Origin: Corallium rubrum
Lineage: Eukaryota; Cnidaria; Anthozoa; Scleralcyonacea; Coralliidae
Length of the DNA: 64,000 bases
Assembly: GCA_964035015.1 (NCBI GenBank)
Contig: OZ035997.1
Span: 24,186,834 to 24,250,833 of the forward strand
Direction of reading: 5' to 3'
Below, one piece after another: positions 8,625 through 19,272 of the stretch (its first letter is position 1; every line of letters begins with the position of its first letter). The position numbers and the translations under genes are program-made. Under the pieces are notes generated by a model, which worked only from the letters and a program-made list of their open reading frames with translations, had not been told where the DNA came from and made no database searches.

Positions 8625-9080
8625 TCGCTGATGAAAATGTTGTTAAAGTTTCTGCATAATCCTAAAGATATGTTACTTGGTAATTGTGCAAAGTTTCATT
8701 TCGAAATTCTCAAAAACAAAGTTTGTATTTTACGTGCGAAGTTTATATTTTGTAGCGCCGCCATTAAATTGGCCGTGTTTGAGAAGAATGGGTCGAGGAG
8801 AACTTATGACGTCATAGACTCAATAAAAACAAAAGATCATTGTTGTTGTCAACAAAAGGTCATTGTTGTTATTGAGTCCATGACGTCATAAGCTGCCTCG
8901 ACTCATTCTTCTCAAGCTCGGCCACTTTAATGGCGTCGCTCCAAAATACAAACTTCACAAGTAAAATATCACCTTTTCTTCAACGAATTTTGAAATGAAA
9001 CTTTGCAAGTTTACTAACGACCATGACATCTTTAAGATTATGCAAAAACATTGCCCACAATATATTCATCAGAGAAAAGT
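8625..9080. repeat. Foldback element (~455 bp), adjacent to the previous one
   Basis: Diverged inverted arms meet near 8840. Matching blocks include TGCATAATC, GCAAAGTTTCATTTC, GAGAAGAATG and ATGACGTCAT, and the centre contains a ~20-bp direct repeat (AAAGATCATTGTTGTT and AAAGGTCATTGTTGTT). Confidence 0.75.
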
Positions 9081-9204
9081 TTTGGTTGCAATGTAATTCA
9101 AACGTGCTAATTAATGGTATTTATAGTAATTAGTTATTAGAGGGATGCAGAAACGTAAGACCATGTACAGTCATTCAAAAAGAACATTGAACTTTATTGC
9201 CTAG

Positions 9205-12200
9205 GGCAAATGGGAATCCTGGTCCAGATCCTTATTACATCGACCAAGCCAAAAATGTTTTATTTGAATTGGAACATTTAGACATCCCTTCAGTTTGTGA
9301 AGCAAGGTGAGTGAGACAAGAAAACGTTGGGATTAGTTTGTTAATTGACTGCTATGTAAACTCACAGAACGTCTGTTTGCAGGCTACGTTGGGATAAAAA
9401 AATGTTGACGTAAAATATTTAAGTTGATAAATGATTGAGCGTATACATTAAGATTATTGGCAGTTACAATAACACTCAGTATAATTATTTAGCTATTATA
9501 AAAGTCGATTGTTGTTCACACTAGCGAACTTGGTATAGCTAGACAACGAGTCCGTCAGTGTGAACGTAAACAGACTAGGTTTACTGTAGATTGAATTCGA
9601 GTTCACTTGGTGGAGGTAACTGAGAAAGGACTCGACAAAGTGTGAATGCATTCGACCTGGCTTTGGGCTGGAATGGACCGCTTTCCATGGTCAGGTAGTA
9701 ATCCACTGAACAGGTGGACAACGTACCCAGTCATCTTGACCAGCAAAACTTAAAACTAGTGTGAACGCAACCAGTAAGTCCTATACCAGTCCAGCCTCAG
9801 TCCAAACCCAGTTCGAGTCCTCTAGTGTGAACACAACCAGTAAGTCCTATACCAGTCCAACCTCACTCCAAATCCAGTCTGAGTCCTCTAGTGTGAATGC
9901 AACCACAGTAAGTCCTATACCAGTCCAGCCTCAGTCCAAATCCAGTCTGAGTCCTCTAGTGTGAATGCAACCACAGTTAGTCCTATACCAGTCCAACCTC
10001 AGTCCAAATCCAGTCTGAGTCCTCTAGTGTGAATGCAACCACAGTAAGTCCTGTACCAGTCGACCAGCCTCAGTCTAAATCCAGTCTGAGTTCTCCAGTG
10101 TGAATGCAACCACAGTAAGTCCTATACCAGCCCAGCCTCAGTCTAAATCCAGTCTGAGTCCTCTAGTGTGAATGCAACCACACTAAGTCCTATACCAGTC
10201 CAGCCTCAGTCCAAATCCAGTCTGAGTCCACTAGTGTGAATGCAACCAGTAAGTCCTATACCTGTCCAGCCTCAGTCTAAATCCAGTCTGAGTTCTCCAG
10301 TGTGAATGCAACCACAGTAAGTCCTATACCAGCCCAGCCTCAGTCTAAATCCAGTCTGAGCCCTCTAGTGTGAATGCAACCACAGTAAGTCCTATACCAG
10401 CCCAGCCTCAGTCTAAATCCAGTCTGAGCCCTCTAGTGTGAATGCAACCACAGTAAGTCCTATACCAGCCCAGCCTCAGTCTAAATCCAGTTTGAGTCCT
10501 CTAGTGTGAATGCAACCACAGTAAGTCCTATACCTGTCCAGCCTCAGTCCAAATCCAGTCTGAGTCCTCTAGTGTGGATGCAACCAGTACGTCCAGCCTC
10601 AGTCTAAGTCCAGTGTGAGTTTGCTAATGTTGGAACGCGCCTTAAAATCAACACCTAACATCTTAGCTGTGATCCATGGTCTGAACTGTGTCGTTGGCGG
10701 CTGCCTGGAGCGCCTTTGATATGCCTCGACACGGCCACGTTGATCTGCGTCCTTCGCAATTCAGCCACTGGCTGCAAGTAAGGATGATTAGCCACCCAGT
10801 CCTTTATCCTTTATCCTTATCCTTATCCTTTATCCAAGGTAGTGCATGTTCTGCCGAGTTTTTAAGGTAGCTAAAACTACACTGTGTACTACAATGAAAC
10901 TGTGTATATTTAAAAACATACATGTATGAATTATTTTTATTGCAGGTTTCAATACCCTACGTGTCCACCAACTGCTGTGGCTGACCATCTTGTACTTTCC
11001 AGTAAGACATCAGGTGCAGAGAAACTAAATTACGAAAACAAAGGCAGGATCCCAGGTTCTCTTGAAAATTTAAGAAGCCCAGGTTAGCAATATCCATAGT
11101 TTGCCTAAACATATATTATCTTGGTCTGCACAAGCGTCAATAATCAGTTGAAATTGTTTATAGAATTATTGTTTCCAAAGAATTTAAGATATATGTATGA
11201 ATCCTCCTTCAAACGGTTTTTTAAAGATTAAGATTTTTTTATATCTCTTCTATTGTCTACCAAGTAGAAATGACATCAACAGTGACCTATTAGATTTTAT
11301 TAAATTGAAAATTATTAGAAATTGAAAATTAGAAAGTTTATGAATCTGTACTTCTGAGTTCTGTCCATATTTACTCGTCGAATGTTTTTATCAGATTATA
11401 TTGAGAACGAGCGGCTATTTTCTATTTCTTGTGACTAAGGAGGCTTCGGTGACTCAAACGTTAAAGTATAACTGACTGCCTTTCACGTCTGAAGTCACGA
11501 GTTCAAAACCTACGATTTCCCGGTTCATCGCTTGGTGCATCCTTCACAAACGTATTTACACATCATCTTATGCATTACTAAGTTATGCTTAAGTCATTAC
11601 TGCTTATCAATATGAAATATTCAGAGTTGATATTTTTTTACTTTAAAATAATTTTTAATAATTTTTTTTTTTACTATGTTAGGTGTAGAAGAAACAGAAT
11701 CTATTTACTCTGATACGAGTGCAGGAAATACTGTTGCTTTATCTCCATATTCACGAAGACGAAACTCAAATGTTTCTGAAGGATCCAAAGGAAGTGCTGG
11801 GAGTGGAGGAGTAGGAAAGATGTTGATGAATAGAAATTTATCTGGTTCATTTTCATTAGCAATGCTGAGGAAAAGTTCAGAAATTGCTGGAGATCTTACG
11901 TTTAGTTACCTTAACAAGTAAGATAACTATATTTATTATAAATTTATAGTGAAGGAAAATTTCCAGTGTAGGAATATATCAAATTGTGGCTTGTTGAGAA
12001 AACGCAACATTGGGGCCTTCCGGCTAAGAATCGAACCCGCCACGAATCTCCTTAACTGGGCTTACATGTAGTTCTCTTTAAGACGCCATCAATCTTGCTT
12101 TCATGTTGCAGTAATGTGATAGAAGCCCGTCCATTCCGGAGGGGGTGGAGCAAACGGTGTAGAACCTCTGGGATCGGGGTATTGTTTTCCTGGCATTCAC

Positions 12201-14399
12201 GGTTTAGTGCTTTGTCTTCATAGTTAATCTTTAATTGAAATATTTTTTGTTTAGGTTATCTGCTGGCGACGAGAATACAATATTTCATTACGTCATTCAT
12301 AACACATTTCATGGAATTATCTTGTCACCATTTGTAAATTCCTCCAAAGGAAAACTTCATGAAACAGTTTTAGACAACTTTAACAAAGCTTGTTTAAAGA
12401 TTAGGAGACATTTCTTAAACAATGTAAGTTCAAGAAGGATTAATATTAAGGTGTTACTCTGAGTGACGAACCAAGCCGGACACTCTACTTGGCCCAGCTG
12501 GGATTCGAACCCGCGACCTTCGGTTTACTAGTCCGATGCTCTACCAACTGAGCTACAGGTCAAGTTGGGAGCTGAAGGTCGAATGATAGTACTTAGGTTA
12601 TTTGATATTTTGAAACAGACTAGTTTCTTCAATATCTGGACAACAGTCTTCGTACATGACGATCAAATAGCCTAAGTACTATCATTCGACCTTCAGCTCG
12701 AAACTTGACCTGTAGCTCAGTTGGTAGAGCATTGGACTACACACGTAAAAACGCACAAGCTGTTACAGACCTGCAAGCAAGTTGTTACAAGGCTGTTCAA
12801 CAGGCTGTCACCGTCATGTGTTCGCACTGGCTGTCCCAGTCTGTTAACATGTCTGTAACAAGTTGTTGACAACTTGTAACAAGGCTGATGACTCCAACAG
12901 ACTGATGACAAGTTGTTCCAACAACCTGTTACCGCTCTGCACTCAACAAGTTGTTAACAGGTTGATGCTAACAAGGTTGTAGCAGCATCTTGAATGAACA
13001 GCATTGTTACAACTTGTTCCCAGCCTTGCTACAAGCCTGTTGCGAACACATCCTGTTGACAAGCTGTGAGATTTTTACGTGTGTAGTAAACTGAAGGTCG
13101 CGGGTTCGAATCCCAGCCGGGCCAAGTAGAGTTTTCTCTACTTGTCCGGTATTGTTCGTCACTCACAGTAACACCTTATTATTTTCCACCCGAGTTCACT
13201 GTTTCACAATAATCATTCGAAAAAGAAGGATTAATTTCGTTTAGTCGAACCATATAATTATATTATAGGTACTGCTATCAATTAAATAATGTTAATTTAC
13301 TTTCCAGTCATCATTTAATAAAGACAAGCTGTGTAAAACGCAAAGCAGGTTTTCATCCACGTCATCGGATACCGTTTTTGAAATGGGAGTACAGTTTTGT
13401 GTTGTAGACACCAAAAGGCAGGAACCTTTACTAAAATACTGGGTCAAAGGGTAAGTTTCATTTTTTAAAAGAATTGTGGATATCCATCATAGTAGAATTA
13501 GTTTTAGTACAGATGCACAATTTCTGATAGTATATATACGGTAAATTATTCCGAAGCCTAGGAGCTGCAGCGTTTTTGAAGTCTGCGGTTTTAACGCATT
13601 CTTATATAACGCATATCTAAGAGTATATCAAACACAAAAATAGGCACACAATGCGTACATGCGTCCACTGCTAAAGCCTGCGTCGCAGCCCTAATGACGC
13701 AGGCTCCGTTGTGTCGAAGCTTTGCAAAAATTTGCTTAAAAACACACGACTAAATAAACGTACAGGACAACTAAAACATGTTTTGTAAAAAATCACAAGT
13801 AACATATATTGGCTTCTCAAATCATTAATAATTCATGAACCGAAAACAAAGGAAATCAGTACCAAAACGGAGGTTTTGATACCGGAGGAAGAAATTACAT
13901 AAATTAAGCCAACTTTCGCCTCGATTTTCTCTTAAAATACTGATTTGTTTGAGAAGCTATATTTGAAATTTGTTCAAAAACCTCGGCTTCGCCACGGTTT
14001 TCAACAAAAGTCTCGGTGTTTGGAAATCCTGATGAAACACTCCTCCTCGTGTATGATATATAACTTATTGGACATTTTATTTAGACAGAAATAGAGATAA
14101 ACAAAGATATTCATAAATTAGCAACAGATCCATTATGATATCCACATAATTTTCACCGGGATTGTAGCTTTTTGATCACTTCACGTCTCTTTTCCTATAG
14201 TAAAAACCTCTTGCAGTGGCAACTATTTTGAGTTATTTCATTTTCCACCAGAAGAATCTTTTACTAAATACCATGATTTTTCTTTAGGAGATTATTAGAA
14301 AGTGCAAGTCAGAAGGAATTTTACGTGTGCTATAAAGATTCAGCTGCTCAGAATATGGTCGAACTTGCTTTCAAATTAGGTTTTGGTTCACCTGTCTAA
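9205..14399 (+). CDS. INTU: Inturned planar cell polarity protein, C-terminal exons (partial)
   Basis: Six exons with consistent phases: 9205-9306, 10946-11082, 11683-11917, 12255-12423, 13308-13450 and 14288-14399 (stop TAA). All introns are GT-AG. The last three exons encode the C-terminal longin-type domain of INTU, including ENTIFHYVIHNTFHGI, LKYWVKGRLLES and the final KEFYVCYKDSAAQNM, followed by a Phe-rich end, which match the human INTU tail (YWVVGRLF, LYVCFHDS). INTU is a subunit of CPLANE with FUZ and WDPCP; it works in ciliogenesis and planar polarity and, with FUZ, activates Rab23. The first exon starts in phase 1, so earlier exons exist. I found none in 1-9204, so the Polinton-like element may lie in an INTU intron. 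Confidence 0.9.
9755..10620 (+). repeat. 64-69-bp minisatellite in an INTU intron
   Basis: About 13 tandem units containing GTGAATGCAACCACA, GTAAGTCCTATACCAG and CCAAATCCAGTCTGAG, with small indels. Degenerate related sequence extends upstream to about 9510. Most units contain GTAAGT on the sense strand of the gene. Confidence 0.92.
10636..10830 (+). repeat. 5S-related SINE family, 3' fragment
   Basis: Matches the downstream half of the element at 19570-20010: AATCAACACCTAACATC, GGCGGCTGCC, GCCTCGACACGGCCACGTTG, then GCCACCCAGTCCTTTA. It ends in short tandem TTATCC units, as SINE tails often do. The 5S-like head is absent (5' truncated). Confidence 0.75.
12491..12562 (-). tRNA. tRNA-Thr(AGT)-like pseudogene
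   Basis: The D arm (GCTC/GAGC), the anticodon loop CTAGTAA (AGT, with normal T33) and the B box GGTTCGAATCC are good. The acceptor pairs only about 4 of 7 positions and the T stem 3 of 5. Probably a tRNA relic inside the foldback repeat rather than a working gene. Confidence 0.45.
12706..13123 (+). pseudogene. tRNA-like copy split by a MITE
   Basis: The inverted counterpart of the previous entry. The 5' part is 12706-12739 and the 3' part 13084-13123. The insertion point is inside the anticodon loop (GGAC-TA-GTAAAC in the intact copy). Confidence 0.7.
12740..13083. mobile_element. 344-bp MITE with TA target duplication
   Basis: Terminal inverted repeat CACACGTAAAAA at both ends and a TA target duplication (12738-12739 and 13084-13085). 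The interior consists of AACAAGTTGTTAACAGG-type repeats. The uninterrupted sister tRNA copy at 12491-12562 proves the empty site. The TA duplication suits mobilisation by a Tc1/mariner-type transposase. It has no open frame. Confidence 0.9.
13805..14065 (+). repeat. Dispersed ~300-bp repeat family, copy 2
   Basis: Shares AAATCATTAATAATTCATGA, AAAGGAAATCAGTACC, GAGGTTTTGATACCGGAGGA, TTACATAAATTAAGCCAAC and the ATTTTCTCTTAAAATACTGA block with the other copies. Lies in the last INTU intron. Confidence 0.75.
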
Positions 14400-15018
14400 T
14401 ATTACAAAGAAACGAGATTAAATCTTGCAAGATATAGGGCACGTCAAGTGGTTGTGAAGTGAAAATTTCTCATAAAACAAATTTGAAGCTCATAGTCTAA
14501 ATTCTTACGTTTAAACGGGAGAAACTAAATCGCGGCTTAAGTGTCGCGAACACACTCACATAAATGGTCAGTTTGTTTGGGACCAAAGTAAAGAAAATAA
14601 GAACAGGGATTGAAAGATAGTCTAAAATAAGTCACGAGTTATTAGAAATTGATCGTTTATACGAGACAGTGTCTTCGTGACTTAGAGAAGGCGCATCAAG
14701 CCGAGACTTATTTTCTCCCGTTTAAATGGCCCTTTTAATTTACCTTCCTGCATGGTGTTACAAAATATAAAGACTGGCATTGAATATACAGGGGAGATGA
14801 CGTGTGCCGTTAGATTATTAATATTGAAATACATTGTTCTTTTGCATATTTGTCCAACTGCATACGTCATCAAGCACTGTAACCCACAGAAAACGTCGAG
14901 AGTTTATAGCTCAACAGTCTAAATCGCAAGAAATGATCGTTTTTCCCCGTAAAGAAGTTTTGCACAGGTCCCATGAGCTTCTTTTTAGTTGAAAAGTTGT
15001 ATACCCTCAAAGCTTACC
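14400..15018. other. INTU 3' flank, no further gene seen
   Basis: AT-rich sequence after the INTU stop codon. I did not find a canonical AATAAA close to the stop. INTU and DHRSX converge across this and the following ~4.5 kb. Confidence 0.45.
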
Positions 15019-15021
15019 TAA

Positions 15022-15390
15022 GGGGCCGTTTACATGAATCCGGATTGAGTCTCAATCCGGATTGAAATGCGAAGTCAATCCGTGTTTACATGCGAATTGG
15101 ATTTCTGGATTGAAATCCGTCTGAAATCTGAAATCCGTAAATATTAGAAAATACGCATGCATTGTTTGTTCTAGCCCTCTCTCTCACGTTTTTCATTCCG
15201 GAATGAAACTCGCACCGCCTTAAATGATTCCGGAACGAAATGTCAATCCGGAATGAGAACCGGGATTGAACTCAATCCGGAATGAGCTAATCTCAATCCG
15301 GATTCATGTAAACAGATAAAGGGGTTTGATCAGAAGCGGAATGAGTTCAATCCGGATTGAAACTCAATCCGGATTCATGTAAACGGCCCC
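15022..15390. mobile_element. 369-bp MITE, TAA target duplication
   Basis: Terminal inverted repeat GGGGCCGTTTACATGAATCC at both ends, flanked by TAA at 15019-15021 and 15391-15393. The interior repeats CAATCCGGATTG palindromes in both orientations. A 3-bp TWA duplication is typical of PIF/Harbinger-type elements. Non-coding. Confidence 0.85.
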
Positions 15391-15393
15391 TAA

Positions 15394-16974
15394 GTGAAGA
15401 AATCGTGTTTCCAGTAAATGCAGAAAACCTAATTTGCATAAAATCTGTCACTTACCAGAACACAATTTCTCCAGATACGCAAGCGCTTCAAGTATAAATC
15501 TTTTCAATAATCACGCGCACCACTAGAGCTGTGCAATGAACTAAAATGAAACTCACTTTTCATCAAGAAAAAACGTAATTCTCATGATGTAGACTGTGGG
15601 GCCACCTTAAAATTATCAGTTAATGCTTTTGTCATGCTGATCTGTTCAAACTTCAGAACCGCTAAAAGATTTTTCGCTTCATAGCCACTTTGTTATAGAC
15701 CCTTTGCATATGACGTCAAATCCACGGATTTGGAGGATCGAAGTTCTTCAAAGAAATTCAGTTGAGAGATTAACTACATGCTTTCAGTTCACTAAATCTA
15801 GACATCATCATAATACATATATTAATATAAATTGTTAAATATGTACTATATTTTTATAATGTGTAATATATTTTGATAAAGTAATGCCGGAATCATGAAA
15901 CGTACCATGTGATTGTTGGCTTAAAAGTTATCCAGCCTTTAAAGTGTGCCTATGAAACCAAAATTAAGTTTGTTGAAAAGACTTATTTGAAAGCATACTT
16001 AAAATGACGGAGAAACTTTTGCAGTTTTTTGAGATAGAGATTTATATGGAAACGGTGATTTTGCAATTTCAGTGATCTTGGCGATCAGTATGCATGCCAG
16101 CGGACCATTAAAACAATGGCCGCGGTCAACCATGGCCTCCTTAGCGATCATATGGAAACTGCGACATGATTGTTGATCGTTGCGATCGCCGAGTTAATTT
16201 TTGAGCGATCGCCGCGATCGTAGCGATTATACGGAAACCAGGCTTATGAAACGCAACGATCGCTGAGATAGAACATTTCTATCTCGGCGATCACGATCGT
16301 AGCGATCGTTGCGTCAGTGGTTTCCAATAGTAGTCTCATCTCTTCATGTTAACATCACGTCAGAAACAACCCCCACGCTCCTTTTAACTCGTTCATTTGC
16401 ACTAGTGCGCCCGCATTGACGAGAATCATTGTCCAGCGTTCAAATAAAATCACGTGATATGTTTCAACACACCATGTGATTGTTGTTGTACAGCAATGAC
16501 ATGGTATGTTGACCTTTAAGAAAATCCTTTTTATACAGTAGTTATAAAATGCCTGCATTGGAATTCACACTACAGAGTGTATAGTTTAGTAGATAGCGTG
16601 TGTATACATTAGCCGAAAATTTGTATTTTTATCAAATATCTAGTAATAAAGATATCTTTATAAACGTTTGATACGGTCATACCCAAATTGAAGTCTAGTG
16701 AAATACATTTACTATAGTCAGTATTTTAGTTACCCCAAGCTTCTAGTGTGTTGCCATTGCTATAGAAATACACCACCGAGGTCTGAAACAAATGCTCCAA
16801 CGCAGTTTAAGTCGGTTTTCTACTTGCGAAAAAATCTATTTTGTAAAACAAATCCAGCCAGGTGAATAATAAGTCGACTTAGTTTAACGCTAATCTGGAT
16901 AAAATTTGAATAGATTTCTAATTTGTTCCAACCGAAACGAACGACGTCAGTTGTGACGACACCATTACGGACGA
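15394..16974. other. Non-coding; GCGATCG-rich palindromic patch
   Basis: No gene seen. Between about 16075 and 16325 the sequence is dense in GCGATCGC/GATCGTAGCGATCG palindromes, bounded by TATGGAAAC / GTTTCC-like ends, which looks like an old MITE. The open frame at 16355-16558 has no support. Confidence 0.5.
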
Positions 16975-17362
16975 CGTTGGGTGACTACAGCTACCAGAAT
17001 GCTTTGCCAGTATTCTAGGGTTTCAGTTAAAAGGATGACTCAAAGGGACCCGTCCAGTCCTTTCGCGGCTTTTCCAAAATGTGTCGTCAAATTTGGTTTT
17101 TCCAAATTTGTCGTCAAGTTTCAGTGAGTCTCAAGATTTTAGAAATTTTTTCGATACCCTAGCTAGACTACAACATAAACCCAAACCCTAATCAAAAATC
17201 TGGTTTACCCCCTAGCGTTTTGGAAAAAATGTACTTGACGACATTTCGGAATAGCCGCGAAAGACTGCACGGAGGCGGTACGGGTTCTTTTGAGTCGTCC
17301 CTTTTACCCGCAACCCTAGAATACTGGCAAAGTATTCTGGTCTAGCTGTAGTCCTTGCAACG
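16975..17362. repeat. Foldback element (~390 bp)
   Basis: Inverted arms share GACTACAGCTA, CCAGAAT, TTTGCCAGTATTCTAGGGTT, GGGACCCGT-like and TTTCGCGGCT blocks around a centre near 17165. Non-coding. Confidence 0.8.
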
Positions 17363-17365
17363 CCA

Positions 17366-18704
17366 TCGTATCTGCTCGTTCACCGGTCAAAGGCCAGACA
17401 TATGGCGGGTAGACCGGTTTTCCAGTGCTGGAATTTTTCTGTCTTGTAATTTATAGTTCCACTAGAGAACTAGTCTCTTTCGCAGTTGTGATCTGTCATA
17501 AAACTCACTCGCACACATTTCGTTTCATGAAATTTGCTTAAAAAGCAAAGGATAAACCGAAAATAAACATCTTGAAACTCAAAATATGGGCGAAAACAAG
17601 ACAACGATAATATTTCGACTTTATTATAAAGTCACTATCAGATTAAGTGTTGATGATAATTACTTGGGAACTCTGCAGAGACTCTGCTCCAGCACTGTGG
17701 CTCCAGTGATCCCTTCCCCATTGAGGGGGTAAGGGGGAGCAGAGACGGAGGCTCTTATCTTTAAGTCCATGTATCACCGTTTCACTTGCATGTCTTGTTT
17801 CAGCTCACATTTTCATTCCTACAATGAGAAAATCAAAGGCTTTGTGCCAAGCTTTTTTCACTTTGTTGACCTTGTTCCCTGAATGGAGGTTAGAGATAGG
17901 TCAAGCAGTTAGCGTTTTTGCAAACGGGGTCTCGGTTACTGCATGTAATAGATCAAATTATCTAGGGTCTTTGACTAATTTGTTTGGGTTAGATTACAAT
18001 GCAATAAATTATAGGTTGTAAGAACTGTGTAAATGTTATTACATGCTTACAAACATTCACAACAACAAAATGCTGGATATTTTTATTAACACGTATTTAT
18101 ATTTTCATTCTTCTAATTTCTAAATGTCGTTACAGCAAGTTTATAACGATTTTGGACTTTCAGTCCATTGAACAAGATATATTTCATTTAAAAGTTAAAA
18201 AGTGCCTAATTGACCAATTACTTAAAAAACTTACTAAATCATATATAGTACTGAGATTTCTGTACAATTAACGACACAAATAAAACCCGTATATATGTTT
18301 AAGATTTCAGGGTTCTCATTGGCTAAACGCTTTTTTCACTAGTGAGAATATCGTTTATACTCTTTCTGTTTTGTTTATATTGTAAATTAACGAACACTTC
18401 TCACAAAGAAAGTGTGTTTAACGTTTAAAACAGTGTTCTTGTTTAGCCATTACTGTATCGCTTTTCTCCGTAACTAGCCTGTTTGTAGGTTATCAAATTA
18501 TAGAATGAGAGGGCCTGCAAGCGGACTACCCCATAACCAATCTCAGTACTCATATAATAAATGGTCTTTGTATGACTTTAAAAGCATGACTTTATAAAAA
18601 TCATACACATCTGCCATGAAGTAATCTATATTAATTTTATACTTTCATACTATACAATTATATAACCATGACTGTTCAAAATGGTGGCATTTATATAAGA
18701 GTAG
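17366..18704. other. No gene seen
   Basis: AT-rich intergenic sequence between converging INTU and DHRSX. Short open frames (for example 17824-18021) show no recognisable domain. Confidence 0.45.
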
Positions 18705-18706
18705 TA

Positions 18707-19029
18707 CAGTAGAATCCAGCTATCTCGAAGTTGGCTTTATCAAACTGAATGGCATTGGCATACTTCATATGACCATCACTACATTGAACTTCAACTATCT
18801 GAAGTCGTACTATACCTAGTACATAATATACTAAGATTTATTTTATTAGTTTAGAGCAACCAAAACCAAAACCGCTAGTCAATGACGACCGTGGAAACAA
18901 ATTTGTAGTAGACAATGTGATTAGTTACTTATAGCCAACCAAGAAACCTTTATCTTAGCTTGGTCTTTAACCACTATCTGAAACAATATTTTGTTTTCCT
19001 TGGGTATTCGAGATAGCTGGATTCTACCG
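18707..19029. mobile_element. 323-bp pogo-like MITE, TA target duplication
   Basis: The ends are CAGTAGAATCCAGCTATCTC and, reversed, CGGTAGAATCCAGCTATCTC, flanked by TA at 18705-18706 and 19030-19031. The CAGTAGAA-type terminus is characteristic of pogo/Tigger-derived MITEs. It shares GTAGAATCC with the 1.9-kb element at 30075-32011. Confidence 0.85.
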
Positions 19030-19272
19030 TATCACAATGAGACAATGTCTTAACTCGCTATAATAGTATAACATTGTTTTAATATATTATTAGATTATAA
19101 TGCAACTTGATGTACTCCTGATTAATAATATAATATCAGAATGGTGTTATCTATTGAGAAACGTTCATTTAAAACAGACTAGCATCGAGTCAATTCTAAA
19201 ACAAATTCCTGCTGCTAAATCTTAATTTTTTTTCTATAATAATGCATGATTTGCAATATAATTTCTACTTTT

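Larger units (their letters stand above)
12448..13177. mobile_element. tRNA-bearing foldback repeat in INTU intron
   Basis: Arms starting AAGGTGTTACTCTGAGTGAC (12448) and ending with its near reverse complement (13177) enclose two inverted tRNA-like copies and the shared segment GATAGTACTTAGG. The right arm is split by a 344-bp MITE. The element begins 25 bp after a splice donor, yet the flanking exons remain intact. Confidence 0.75.

Noticed and set aside
11439..11530. Possible tRNA-like sequences near 11439-11530 and 12010-12070
   Set aside because: They retain some A/B-box resemblance but I could not form convincing acceptor and anticodon stems.
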